Assembly (NCBI GenBank): GCA_009767595.1
Contig: VSDK01012496.1
Coordinates: 41,265-105,264 of the forward strand
Direction of reading: 5' to 3'
Source: Symbiodinium kawagutii
Lineage: Eukaryota; Sar; Dinophyceae; Suessiales; Symbiodiniaceae
Length of the DNA stretch: 64,000 nucleotides
This document shows positions 39,238 through 51,523 of the stretch, piece by piece (positions within the stretch are counted from its first letter, which is position 1; every line of letters begins with the position of its first letter). Below the pieces are notes generated by a model. That model did no database searches. It saw only the letters and a list, made by a program, of their open reading frames with translations, and was not told where the DNA came from. The position numbers and the translations under genes are program-made.

Positions 39238-39852
39238 CTGCAATGCAATAGTGATGTAAGAGATTGCAAGATATTGTGAGATGTATAAATTGAAAAAACA
39301 TCTTGGAAAGTTCCCCCCCCCTCAACCCCTGTTTTACAAGGATCGTGCCATCACTTTCGACAAAGTGGTGATCTCTGGGGGTAAACATGATGAAACTAAG
39401 CAACTTCCACTGTTCGCCTCGTTTTCATCATCACTTTCTGCTTCTTGAACCAAACTCAGCTCTAAGCCATGTTGCCTGACAAACGCCAAACATAAACAGT
39501 CACAAACAAACATTGATGAACATGATGAACACTAGTCAAGCCTGCCTCAAACATGCCTGCATACAATTGCATACATCTCAATGCACTGTGATTCACTTAA
39601 GGCTCAAGCACAAATCTTGGACGTTGTGCTTCAGGAGAACCAAATTCTACAAGACTCACAGACTCCTCTCAGGTCCAAGTGCACGGCACATGTGGCATGC
39701 GCTGAATTCGCAAAGAAGCTCTAGGAAAGTTCAAATAATTTCAAATACAAGCTAGGAACCAAACTTTGCTGATACAATCTTCTATCTTTACTTACATCTT
39801 TCATGCCTTTATGTTTGCGAATTTCAAATACAAGACTTTCACCATCTTTCAC

Positions 39853-39956
39853 CTGCTCATGCGACAGGGCGGAAAGTCCGGAGAACGGAGTGTCATCATC
39901 ATCCTCAGCTTCACCTCATCAATCAGGGCAATGTCAAAATTGAAGTCGAGCACTTT
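39853..39956 (-). CDS. Candidate 35-codon exon, unknown protein
   Basis: After TTTCAG|A the minus strand reads KVLDFNFDIALIDEVKLRMM, then a proline- and cysteine-containing end, with a GTGAAA donor. It joins in phase to 39120-39237. It could be part of the kinesin tail or of a separate downstream gene; no family is recognised. Confidence 0.42.
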
Positions 39957-40182
39957 CTGAAAGGAAGCCAAAACATGCATCAAACGAAGTAGGACAATTC
40001 AAACGGCCCATGTGCGATGCAATTGGATCAATTGCAAATTCACTAGGCTCATTGCGGGGCCAAGCACGTGCCTGCAGCCGCTAAACATAAACATAGAAGT
40101 CAATGTCATAAAAGTCAATGTCATCACACGCCTAACATAAACAGGATGTACGTTGATGTACATGTCTGTATGTAAATAGATC

Positions 40183-40264
40183 TGAGAAGAGACGGGACGC
40201 AAGGCAACCCGAACAATGGTGAAATTACTAAGCTGGTTCAACTCGTTGATCAATTTGGTGGTCA
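40183..40264 (-). CDS. Candidate exon, unknown protein
   Basis: After CCAG|TG the minus strand reads TTKLINELNQLSNFTIVRVA and on to SSQ. Its start phase fits the end of the candidate exon at 40751-40865. The donor is unclear. Confidence 0.33.
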
Positions 40265-40750
40265 CTGGCTCGCCATTTTCTTAATGCATGCTTCAAGGTA
40301 ATCCACAAGAAGGGGGGAAATTTATGGAACTCAAGTGAAGAAGCGACATTCTTTTTTCACCATGCAGAGTTGGAATTGGTACTTGAGTATTCCCAAACAA
40401 TGATGGGTTTGTAGCCCTTCAAATCAAATCATTAGTATGACCCCAGAACCAGCCAAAACAAGCAACCAACCAAATGCACCCCAAACAAAAACTATCAGCA
40501 AAGGCTGCGCATATCTATTGAAAAGTTCTTGCTTTTGCAGCTCTTTCGGTCAACTTGCAAAAAATACAAAAATGCAAAGAGATCATTTAGCGATATTCAA
40601 ACACTACCTGCGGCACGTCGCTGGTGGCTTGTCAAGGTGTTCGGAGGAAATGTCGAGGGTTGAAAGTCATTGGTTGGCTCATGAGGAAACAGAGCATGAA
40701 CGCTACAGCATTGAAATTCCAAGTGAAAAAGTAGAGACTCCATGAGACTC

Positions 40751-40865
40751 CTAGGGACGCGGTGTAAAGCATGTCGACACCTTGAAAAGAGGACACTGTA
40801 ACGCGAACCTGCAATCGTTGCAGCTCTTGCCGTGCAAGGCGAAGTGTTTTGAGGAGCATCGGCTC
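40751..40865 (-). CDS. Candidate exon, possible kinesin stalk
   Basis: Between CCGCAG|G and a CTAG|GA donor the minus strand reads EPMLLKTLRLARQELQRLQ, then 19 more codons, 115 nt in all. The charged, helix-forming start suits a coiled-coil segment after the kinesin motor, whose last recognised exon ends at 41385 upstream. The assignment to kinesin is inferred from order and strand only. Confidence 0.4.
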
Positions 40866-41384
40866 CTGCGGAGCTGTTACCACTGGCGAATGGTTGAGAA
40901 TCTTCTCAGTGAAAGGAATCTAAAAATATGAAATTCTTCAAATAAGTACATAGAATATATAAGATTGTATGAGTGTGTAAGATTATGTAAGTATACAAAA
41001 GTATTCTATGGATTTCCACCGATATGCTTAGGCACAGAATTCCTGATTCAAACATATTCAAACGCTTGATACAAATCATCAATCCAAGTTGTAATCTGAG
41101 CACACTCACATTTCACGCATCTCAGTTCCACGAAAACAAAGCCGCGGCCTCACAACTTTCCGTTGAAGCCACATTGACACAAGATCTTGCTCCTTGGCTG
41201 TACAAAAAAGTCCAGAGAAATCGATCACTTCGTTGAAAAGGCAGACAACTCCTATGTATTGCAACACACAAAATGCCTGAAAGATCCTAAAAGCCTGCAC
41301 TCCGCGATAGAAGGCACACTTCAACCATTCACTTCAAGAGCAGAGACAACACATCAAGGGCACAAAAGGAGCATCGCTTGAGGC

Positions 41385-41516
41385 CCTTGCTAGTCCCAAA
41401 TCGAAGAGTAGAAAGCGTCTCAGCCACCTCACCATCTTCTGAATGCTCTCCCGCATTTGCATGTCCACCTAGATGAAAACTTGCCATGGTCTCTATGAGT
41501 GCTTCCTTGGGAATGC
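41385..41516 (-). CDS. Kinesin exon, end of motor core
   Basis: The frame reads IPKEALIETMASFHLGG, an insert-like stretch, then GEVAETLSTLRFGTSK, the ETLSTLRFA-type block that ends kinesin motors before the neck. The loop between is longer than in typical kinesins and could contain a further intron (an internal CTAG|GT is present). The donor is AAGG|GC. Confidence 0.85.
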
Positions 41517-44500
41517 CTCTAGCTACTCTTGCGCCTGTTGGCCAAGCGTTTCTCCACATCAAATTCAAGCCAATGAATAAGTTCTGCTACCCAATACTAC
41601 TCCCCCTAAATAATAAACACAAAGGGTTGGTAGTTTTTGACATTAGGGGGAGTTTTTTTGTGTTAGGGGGTCACGGTATGTCACAGTCAATATTCGGGGA
41701 ATCTCTCATTGAAATAACAATAATGATAATAATGATAGAAAATGAACCAAACAGCTTCAGCAAGCCAACCCCAAAAATTACATTGGAAAGTCAATATTTA
41801 AAAAAACTATAGACCTCCCAAGCGGTTCCTTTTCTATTAAATCTTCACTTGTCAATGATAATAGCTCCGACAAGCCAACTCATTGTTTTTTCAAACTTTG
41901 CTGTAATATTGAAAAGCAACACTAAGTGCTTAGCCCCCAACACCTTGGACCATAGTCCTTAATATTAGGGGAGAGTATAGCAATAGGAAGCAGGGATTGG
42001 AGCCGCTGCCTCTTGCTTCCTTCGATTTGGATTTTATTACATACATTCTTTTTTCATTTTTTCCCAACAAAAAACAGCTTGTTTGGGTGGACAAAGTGCA
42101 ACAGTGTACGTGCTTGCGTGTTACTCCACACGCACACACTATACTATACTAGTATAATATAACTTAATCTTGTTAAGAGAGGTACCGTTTGTTTTCCTAG
42201 AGTACTTTGAAGAATAATTTTGAAATCTCAGTTATGTATTACACAATCTACAATGATAATTGATAGTGCTATTCTAGTTTGAAGGGGGGTGGCCGTTTAT
42301 TGTTAGGGGGAAGGGATGGGAAGGGCTTATGTTGAAATTCATCGGGCATCAAAATGCTGGATGTGAAGAATCAAAAAGAATGTTACCGGGCCGTGCTCAG
42401 TGGTGCTCTGGGAATGAATTGTGCTGCATTGCTCTCGCGTGCAGCATGATTTGTCAAGATGCGCCGAAGCATTGCTGCGAGATTCTTCACGATGGTTCAG
42501 GCAATCGAAACATGAAACATAACGTGAACATTTGTGAAACATGATGAACCGTGAAACATCTTCGCAACAAGCACAAGATGGTAGGCTACTGAACACCTCC
42601 CCCAGGAATCACCTGGATATCGAAACTATTCAAAACTCCACAACCTCTGCAAAAAAAATCCATGTGATGGTGATTCCCATCCAACACAGGCCACCCAGCC
42701 TGCGAAGATGAAATCGAACAATTCAGGAGGAGGACTGTTCGAGAGCCTCAGTGGCTGTGTCACCAAAAATGTCGGAAGCACAACAAACTATTCGCTGATA
42801 TTCGCTGCATTTCAATTCCGATGCGCGACGTCACCTTTCATAATGGAGCAGTTTATATAAAAGGGACGGAAGCAAAGGCCTTCAAGGCAAAAACATCACG
42901 AAAAATGTTCTTGCATATTGCCGCATGCGCGCATTGCCGCATTGATGTTCCAGGAACTTCGATGTGCGCAAATGCATGCAGGCTAGTTGTTGTTAAAGCA
43001 ACCAGTGATAAACAGTGCATCTTCGCAGCTCTTGCTTTGTTGTTGAGTGATCTGCTGCGATGGACACAAGGCACTTTGACAAACTCATTGGTGACAGAAT
43101 CGACTGTTCTTCGCCAAACCTGCTTGCTCTGGTGATGAATAGGATGAAGGCAATCCAGCTAAGAACGGGAATGCTTCATATTTCGTACCCGACACCAGTA
43201 TGGAAGAATAACCCTTAAACTTTGCGCGAGGGATGCATGAGCATCCAGCATCCATCGAACTGCAAGCGATATTCAAGTGTTCCTACTGTCACAGCAACAT
43301 GCTCACCATCATATTGTGTTTGCGGTTGCGACTCCACTTTGTTGTTTTTTCCCTGCATTTACTCAGTGTGTGTGCTGTACAAGGTTCTGCGACAGCGACA
43401 GCACATCCTGAGTACAACATAGTACGACCAAGTACAGTCAACCGATTGGAATCGGAAAAGGCCATGATAGGCCATGCATTGTCTGCAGTATCAGCTTTTT
43501 GCAGCTTTTTGCCCTTCATACTATTCACCGAGTGTGTGTGTGTGTACATGTGTGATCATGTGTGTGTGTGTGTGTGCGCAAAGCGCTCACTTCAGACTGA
43601 GCACTGCCATGCGCAAGCCTCAACAGCCGCAAACTAATATGCGTAGGGACCCTTGCCTCCTCCAAGACTGTCCTGACACAGGAGAAATGGAGAAAGTATG
43701 AGAAAGTGCTTGGACTATATTCTCTTTCTTTCTATCTCTTTCTTTCTATCTCTTCAACTCTGAAAGATCTGAAAGAGTTTGACTTCTGATATTTTGGAAG
43801 TTTGTGAACGCTGTGCCTGCAAGACCCTGGTCAGCTTGGAACTTCTGTAGGGCACATGCACGTCACACGAGCTCCGGTTCCTCCCCTTTGACCTCAGAGA
43901 AGTGTAGCATCACCACGCTTCACTTCAGCCCTGTAGTTGTTCTACAGAACTACATACATGAATTTTCACAGATTCTCGGTACCTTTTGTAAGAACTCATG
44001 ATAGACTTGCCTGGAATAATTTCCAAGAATAGCTGAAACAACCTGACAGGAACGCTAGTGTGGCCAGGAAACGCAATTCAAGGCCGAATAGTATGTACAG
44101 TAGGCAACCCAACGGGATAGCATGCTGTCATAGGTTGTCAGTATTTTGGCACGATCGAACCTCAACAACTGTCATTGTTTGTGCCGAGAACCTTGTCCTC
44201 CAAAATAAAATGAAATAAGAGTGAGTCAATCTTTCAGAATCGTTATTATTGGCTATTGGCAACCACCACTTATCTTGTGGATATGTGGGGCATGTCACAT
44301 ACTCCAAGATGCCCCAAGAACTTCCAGTTGGTCACCCACTTCGTAGCGCTACTCTAATGCTTGACACGGAGTCTGCCTTCTCCATAAGTGTACTATAGTA
44401 CTAGGAAGGAAAGGCCTAGGAAAGGTAGGGAAGGGTACGAAAGGAGGAAAGGATAAAGGATAGCGAAGGATAGGGAAGGATTTGTAGAATGCATTTCTTA

Positions 44501-47500
44501 ACCATTCTTGACCGCGTGCAGTTTATCCTCTAACCATGTGCATTAGTCTTTCTTTCCTGTGGCTTTCCTGTGTATCTATATATAGTTCTGACAAAAAGCG
44601 CTTAGGGCTAGGATATGTTAAGATCAGGTCTCAGGATAGATAACGAAATGGAACTAAAGCTGGTGAGGAGAGGGGCACAAAGATCTTTTGTCAATGACAT
44701 GTTCAAACGGGCAGAATGAAGGGAATCCCAATAAAAACAAATGCTACCACCCAACCTAGGAAGCCAAAAGAAGAAATGAATGGGGAGACAAATCAAACAA
44801 AAACTTACAAAGAACAAATGAAGGCAAATGAAGGGAAGCTTTTGGTCAGCAAACATGCCTGACACGAACACCAAACCCATCCTGTGCCCCTATCTCGGAC
44901 TGGATCAAATCCTGGGATAAGGACCCGACTTAGCCAAACGATTGATCACAAGTCCGAGGGTGGACAGGCTTTGATTGATGGCCTTTGCCTCCCGACCCAC
45001 GGCCAGAGTTCGAGTCTGCTGGAAGAGGACAAACTTTCGAAGCCAGATTTGCATAGAAACATATGGAAAAGAATCTACAGATGTGCCAGGAGGCTAAGTC
45101 GAAACAAACAACAGACTCCATCTGACAAAGTTTCATTAGCATAAGCAAGGTGGGGCTAATCAAATCATGATGAGGCATGCATAGATTCACGTGTTCCGCA
45201 TTCTGATGATTGTACTTGATAGTAGCATATACACTCAATTTCTTGCCAACACCCTTGACCCTCTGGTTTGCTTTAGCTGGAAAAACATCGAAAATAACAG
45301 GTCTCTGGAAAAAAAAAATCTAACATTCCATAGCCTTATAGCCTTACAGCCTTCTGCGTTCTTTTGACAGTCTCACTGAGCTACAAATGTCAAGTCTTAA
45401 GAAACACACTAAATGACGAGCAGGTGCTAGGTTAGCAAGCAGATGCGAACACACTCTCAAAGTGGTTTTCCAAAAGGTGCAGGCAATGTTGAGAGCAAGC
45501 TTTCTCAAAAAACATGCCATGAATTTTTGTGGTAAGATTCTTTATTAAATCATAGCGTTTTGTTAACGTTTTAGACTCCACCAAGGGGACCCCCACAGAG
45601 AGGCTCAAGACATACAAGTTTTTCATCCCGTGTATGGTCGTCTGATTGTTTCCCGAAAAGCTGGCCAAGGACAGAGGTGCCAAATTAGTGTTTACGTGCC
45701 CACTTGCCATCACGCACATAACATTCAGTGGCAGTCAGTTGCGTCAATACACATAGGTCTAGATGTGATGTTGAGAATGATTCCAGGTCACATGAAAATA
45801 TGCGGGAAAGCAAAGTGACTGCAGGGGCGAAGCACTGCGCTGCGACACTCCAAATGGCATTTAGCACCGGGCAAGAAAAAAACACTTAGCACCCAGCCGG
45901 TGGGGATGAGATCGTTGTCGCATCGTCTGTTTAGCTAACCTAGATTTGAAAAAAATAAACTTAAACAGGTGTAAGTTTTGTTTTGGGGAGAGTAATCACT
46001 TTGGACGATCGCAAGAGATAGTAACCACATGTAACCACCAAAACACAAAGACTTGCAGGTGGACGGTGCCTCCTCTACAGTCTCCTTGTTTGCAGCAGAC
46101 TTGCCAGGCATACAGATCTTCTTCACACACTCTGAGCCTTCCAAAGAAAACAGCGCAGCCCTGAAGAAACACTTGAAGCGTGTTGAAACGAAACGCTTTG
46201 CATTTCTTTGCAATGATATATGTATATATTTGCAACCTTTATATTTATAGACACTTTAGAATATCTTACAATATGTTTACTTCTACAATATCTTACTTAC
46301 TGTAGATCATCGGCGTTGCATCATCCCAGTGCATGGGAGAGCCACTGCAAAAAGACATCTCAGGTCGAACCTGCTAAGTCAACAATGCTTAGCTTTGAGA
46401 CGACACCTTCACGTGCAACCTTGGAGAGATAGCTAGAGTCCGCAAGCGTGGAAGAAAAATTAGAATGAAATGAAATACATAAACATATATAATATATATA
46501 TACATATTTACATATAACACAGCATTTTGTGTTTTGTTTCAAAGAATTGTTTGGGCTCTGAAGAAGGCACGTGGAGAGTGACGATGCAATGCGATCTGCT
46601 GCTACGGTCCTGGAGACACCACTGCTCTCAAGGACCGACTCATGATATCATGCAAATTCATAAAATAAGTAAAATCCCTTGCAGCAAAAATAACAACAAA
46701 ATCCCTGAGAATTCAGAGAATTCATACAGCATTCAATTCATACAGCAGTCGCATTCTTAGCACAAAGTCCCTTGGTCAAATCACAGCAGTCTTAGTCCCG
46801 TGCGTTCATGCCAGTTGTGGCAGTAATCCTTTGCTGGCGGCCATGGTGCCATACCTACCAGCATGCGAATTGGCAAGAACTTGTCAAAGGCGGGATCTTT
46901 CAAAAAGACAAAGAGCAATCTTATATCTATTCATGCTACACACAAGGCGTTTTCCTTTGTTTTCCAAACTTCACAGTTATGATAAAACATCTGAATTACA
47001 AACAAGTTAGCATCCAGTGCTCAATCAACAGCCAGCAACCCAGTCGCCCAACAAGTGCCCAGTCATTCAATGAAGACAAATGCTCAGGCCAACAACTCGG
47101 TGTAAGCATTTGATCAATTTCATCAGTTAACAAACAGTGAGCATTTGCTTGACACTGGGTCAGCGAGTGTTCAGCCACTTGACACCAATGCAGCAGTTTT
47201 CGCTCAATTTGCCATTGCCGACTTGCAAACGGTTTCTGGATGTCTCTGATTTTGCCCCACCTGTGACTGCCACGCCACATTTACATGTCATGTTTCAATC
47301 GTCTCTAGTCAGGTGATGTTACTGTTGAAACAGTTCTGCGCGTTCTTATTTGCAACTCCGCGCTCTTTAACTTACATTGTAACGACTCTGCTAATTGCGG
47401 CTTTGGGATACTGTGGCTTCGCAGTAATAGTTTTTCGCGAGTCTGCGCTTGCACTTCCATGATGTCTCGCAGGATACGCTCATTTTCCAGATGGCAGGAT

Positions 47501-50500
47501 TCAGTGTTTTGAGGAAATGTTGCGCGAATTCTCGAGTCTTATCGAGGAAATCCTTGGAAATCCTTTATTTGCAAAATTTTCAACTACTCAACTTCTAGTT
47601 TTTGAGGACTTTCCCGATGAGCTTTATTTTCTTGGCTCAAAACAACTTCAACACATTTTTTGCTATCTGGCATACGCAGTCTCCAGGGTGTGTCTGCTTG
47701 CTTCCATAAGGTTTACAGTAGCAATGTCAAAAACAAATTCACTACTTTAAGGTATGGAACAAACTCATTTTTGAATGCATGGAACGCATATGAATGTAGC
47801 ATGCAGTAAATCTGCCATGTGAACCGCTGTAAGTTATTAAGGAGGGTCAGGATGAGTTTTTCTTCATTGGCACCTTTTCTCCTGGAAACTTCCGCCTCCA
47901 GCTCAACCGCTATTTGTGCATAAGTCTTTCTTCTTTTTTGCACAACATTGCACACCTACAATCACCTTGACCCATCTTGACCTCTTATATCATCTTATAT
48001 CATGTATCCATATATATATATATATATCTGTATATACCCTTGTCTTATCTCATTTATGCTTTGTTCATCTTATTTCGTCTGCACTTCGACTTGATGCAGT
48101 AAGTCGCCTGTTTGGTCTGTCTTGATCCCTCCATCCCTATCCCTATTGAAAACCTTATTACGTCAATTACGTCAGGATACAAACTGCAAGCTGGGCCAGA
48201 TGGGCCAGCTTACCATGTAAGATCTTTGTTTACCTAGCATGATAGAGGTGGAGTGATGATCTGGAAACTAAGACTAATAAGATCTACTACAGTAGGACTC
48301 TCCAATTCACGGTCACCAAATGTCACCGAGCCTCCATTGCATGCTGCAAAGTTTGGACAGGAACTTCTTGAAGGCCCCGAACCACAACGCCCTGGCACCA
48401 CGCATCAAAAAAAACAAAGACTCAAACATCACACATCTGTCAGAATTTAGACCAAAAATGAAGCTGCAACTCTACAAATCGATCGCAAGGATCTGACTGC
48501 TTCAGCTAGTTTGTATGCATAACAACACAGAAAACGCAAACATGGCAGACTGTTCCTAGGAATGTTTCAACTGTCGCAGTACTGACGGATCAAAGATGAC
48601 TGGCACCATTCCTCTTCCGAGCTTCAAGACGTTTCCTTCAGCTTTACAGTCTTGAAGTGCGTCATGTCACGGCCTGATGTCTGTCTTCTGCAATGCTCAA
48701 ATCGGTCCCGTCAATCAACAAGTCGCGCAATCTCTCCTGTCGCAGTGGAGCGATCGAAGAGGCAGTCGATTAAAGAAGGGCACTAAGAGCACAAATCATT
48801 CAAATTCAAATAAAGTCAAATCAATCATGCTTGTCTGATTTGAACTTGGGATAACGTAGTCAAAGCAAAAGCCAAGGCAACGACTCTTCTGCTACGGTCG
48901 ACTTAGACAACTACTGCAACCACAGGCTTCAACGCGCATTGCTCTCGGCTCCATGTAGATCTCGAGCATGGAGATGTGAACAGAAGCATCCTGCAGTAGG
49001 ATCAGCTCCAAAATCGTCCAGAGTCTGACCAATTTTGAATTTCCGGCATTTTCCGTTGCAGCTACTCTCGCTCAAACAACATCAAACTACTATACTGTAA
49101 TACTATATATCTTGTAAAGCATTCACATATTTCAACGGTGACATTTCTTCTGCTGTGTTGGTGAAATCATGTTTATATATTGACTTCATCCCCAACACAT
49201 CCCAATCATTCCCAATCTAAGAGGCATTGGTGCCTTCTGGATCCTGATTTCAAAACATGGACCAACATAGGTCTGTAATCGTTCATACAAGTCTGACGAA
49301 TAGCGGCAGCTGTAAAAAACGAGGGCAGAACTGGGCAAAGGTGCATGTTTGTAGTTGCAATGGTGTTCCCTGCTGGAAAGGCTAAGGGAAAGCTCAGGGT
49401 CTGGAGGGATTCATATATAGTTATTTATGTAATGAACATGCATGACAATGTATGAACTGTCAATCTTATTGGAGCAACTGGGTCCGCTACAGCAACGCAG
49501 AAGGGAGTTGCTACTCCTATGGTGATCCAACAATTCAAGTGCTGACTTCTTGTTGCTGCTGCGACCATGGGACGCCGTTCGTCTAATGGAAGCGTCAAGA
49601 AGTCTTGTACCGGCGATATCATACCACTGGGTGAGCAGGACAACCGATGGTATCTCGAATTGCATGCTATCGAAGCAAGGTCAATGGATTTGCTAGGCCA
49701 CCTCGACTGTCTTTTCAGGATGTGCACATTCTGGACTTACAATGCGAGGTTGGGCATAGCTTACTGATGCTTACTGATTATTCAGGCTCCTTTTCTAATT
49801 CTGCATGTGAGTGTGCGGTGACTGACAAATGCTGATAACACAAGGTTCGTTCCTTGAAGCGCAGGGCACTGCTGTCTACAGAGAAGCACGGATTCGTGCA
49901 GCTTTTTGACATGTCCATTCTTTGTTCATCTTTGTTCTTTCCTCATCTTTCCTCTCGTTCGTCTATGTTCGTCTCTCTGCCTGCTACAGTAATACAACTA
50001 GCGTGAGGCGAGCCGACTGTGGTGCAAGAAAGAGGGGTCACATGCGGTCACAATTTACTACATATCCTTGCGGGTGCAACATGTGCCAACCAGTGAAAGT
50101 CCCTTCACATTCCTCAACTAAGCTGTACCAAGAGGGCGCAGCATCGGCAAGGGGATCCAACATCTTGGCATCTCCAACTAAGTTCTTGGACCCCTTACAT
50201 TACATCACATGAGTTCCACGTGTTGCAAATCACAGCGATGCAGAAAAAGGGACCCACCGCCTTGCAATGCTACAACTTGCATCGAAATCACAGAACAAAT
50301 ATCCCTACTTGAAAAATGGAATGCGATTCCTGAATTACCAAAATAAGCTGTCAGCAATGCATTTTCTTCAACAGTGTGTTCCACTCCACTTCGAACCCTT
50401 CAGTGTTGACAAGAGCCTCCATTCCCACTCTGGGAGATCATTTTGCTGGTACAAAGGTCTTGTGATTCCGGATTCAGGATCTGCTACTGTCGAAATGAAA

Positions 50501-51523
50501 CTCATGCGAAGAAGTCCTTCAGCGAAGCATTTTGAGCGAAGACCTTTGACTTTGACTCCAATGATGTCAACACAACTTCACAACATTCACAGTCTGAGTC
50601 TGATGTGTCATAGGATCAGCATGTTGCGAGACAGAATTCACTTTCTTTTGCTTCAACGTCTCAGTGATCACTAACAGTTTGGTCAGACCAAAGTAGGCCC
50701 TACATGATCTCGTCTTAAACTGACATGGGCGACCAAAGACCCAACCAATGTCTACAGAGTCTTCACAATGCTACTTCGCAGTGGAAGTAAGGCCAAGCGC
50801 AGTATCAATAGGCAATCTTTCTGCAACATCTAGGCCCAATTAGGTTCACATCTCACTTGAGCTCATGATCGATTTTGGTGACCAAACAGGACTCTTCTCT
50901 GTGAAAAGACATTCCCCCAAGTTCGTGGCTGTTTCCAAGGCGCGAGGAAGAATGCCCCGAAGATCTCCCTGGGAGAATCAAACTTTGGAAAGTGGCAAAC
51001 TTTATCACAAAACTGATTCAACATGTTCAATTGATTCAGGATGTCCACTAAACTGATCCAAAAAATGCCTGAATTCCACATTTCAGCGCTCTGCTGGCCT
51101 CCTCGCCTTCTATTGTGAATGTCTTGCCTGAGGAGGGTTGACAACATGCCACCATGTGCTCGAGGCCTGGTGAAATGTTGAGAACATGCAATGCAAAGCC
51201 TGTCCTGCAGATGTCTGGCCATAGCACAAGATGCTGCCGTTGCCGCCATCTTCAAGCACCTTGACAAAGATCAACATATGTCAACATATGTCAGCATATG
51301 TGTGAACATATCCCTACAATTCATCAGATCTAAACATGTCTAAACCGAGGATGATGCAGGCCTTCCCAAGCATCCAGAACCCAGCATCAACGTGACGCAC
51401 AAAATCACACCAGTGCTCCCGCCCGGCACAGCCTCCTGTAGAAGTGGGAGTACTTCTGCATACAAGTCATCTTGTGAGGCCTCGCAAAATTCGTACACGA
51501 CATCCCAAAGACCAAACATGAAG
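41385..51523 (-). CDS. Kinesin motor-domain gene, twelve exons recognised
   Basis: A microtubule motor ATPase. Minus-strand exons, 5' to 3': ~51523-51436, 51259-51205, 51127-51069, 50968-~50915, 48990-48952, 48736-48674, 48391-~48332, 46609-46559, 46419-46371, 46137-46085, ~43871-43817, 41516-41385. Motor landmarks appear in family order: SQDDLYAEVLPLLQ, the P-loop GQTSAGKT, GILPRALE, SMLEIYMERLRDLL, GVVVRGL, switch I as DRSSRSH, switch II as DLAGSE, VPYRSSKLTRVLQ and ETLSTLRFG. Missing pieces: N-terminal strand with the RVRP motif, a short exon ending in the Asn before switch I, the INKSL helix and the DSLGG loop. Seven introns are fixed on both sides (donors GA, GA, GC, GA, GC, GA, GT). The subfamily cannot be told from the motor alone. 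All exon phases agree and no stop occurs, so the gene looks intact. Confidence 0.9.
41602..42310. mobile_element. 709-bp inverted-repeat element in a kinesin intron
   Basis: CCCCCTAAATAATAAAC at 41602 has an inverted counterpart ending at 42310 (CCCCCTAACAATAAAC on the other strand), with one substitution and one indel. An internal pair of TTAGGGGG motifs lies at 41643-41670. There is no coding capacity. It lies between the kinesin exons 43817-43871 and 41385-41516. Confidence 0.5.
42311..46084. other. Kinesin intron space with unlocated motor exons
   Basis: The exons for the INKSL helix and the DSLGG loop should lie between 46084 and 41517 on the minus strand; only 43817-43871 was found. 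The rest has short (TG)n at 43537-43580 and no other supported feature. Confidence 0.4.
43817..43871 (-). CDS. Kinesin exon, microtubule-binding alpha4-L12 region
   Basis: The frame reads SCDVHVPYRSSKLTRVLQ, matching the HIPYRDSKLTRLLQ block of kinesins (Ser in place of the usual Asp). The donor is CAG|GC. The acceptor is probably GGAG|C at 43872, less certain. Confidence 0.9.
46085..46137 (-). CDS. Kinesin exon completing switch II
   Basis: The exon reads GSECVKKICMPGKSAANK. The usual kinesin pattern is DLAGSERVKKTGA-G, so the normally conserved Arg after SE is Cys and the TGA turn is altered. The Glu of switch II is kept. The exon ends AAG|GA. Confidence 0.88.
46371..46609 (-). CDS. Kinesin switch I and switch II exons
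   Basis: Exon 46609-46559 reads DRSSRSHCIVTLHVPSS, the switch I region that senses the nucleotide gamma-phosphate. Exon 46419-46371 reads VAREGVVSKLSIVDLA plus one base, the switch II strand. The Gly of DLAG is completed by the next exon (46137). The intron between the first two has a GA donor; the one after switch II has one of only two GT donors confirmed here. Confidence 0.93.
48332..48391 (-). CDS. Kinesin GVVVRGL exon
   Basis: After GCCAG|G the frame reads GVVVRGLQEVPVQTLQHAME, the strand-turn that follows the RDLL block in kinesins (GVYV-GLTE). The donor is either GAG|GC at 48331 or GGTGACA five bases further on. Confidence 0.9.
48674..48990 (-). CDS. Kinesin LEIY and RDLL exons
   Basis: Exon 48990-48952 reads DASVHISMLEIYM; exon 48736-48674 continues ERLRDLLIDGTDLSIAEDRH and Q. 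Together they match the S-LEIYNE-(I/V)-RDLL block of kinesin motors, with Met in place of Asn. The 215-nt intron between begins GAGCCG. Confidence 0.92.
51069..51259 (-). CDS. Kinesin P-loop, split across two exons by a 77-nt GA-AG intron
   Basis: Exon 51259-51205 ends with CYGQTSA plus one base of Gly; exon 51127-51069 supplies the rest, GKTFTIEGEEASRALKCGIQ. The Walker A motif is therefore interrupted between Ala and Gly by an intron of 77 nt beginning GACAGG. Ala replaces the more usual Ser or Gly before GKT. Confidence 0.93.

Noticed and set aside
46926..46980. Possible kinesin exon (GKRLVCSMN) before switch I
   Set aside because: Sequence fits the family, but no valid donor follows and the phase does not match the neighbouring exons.
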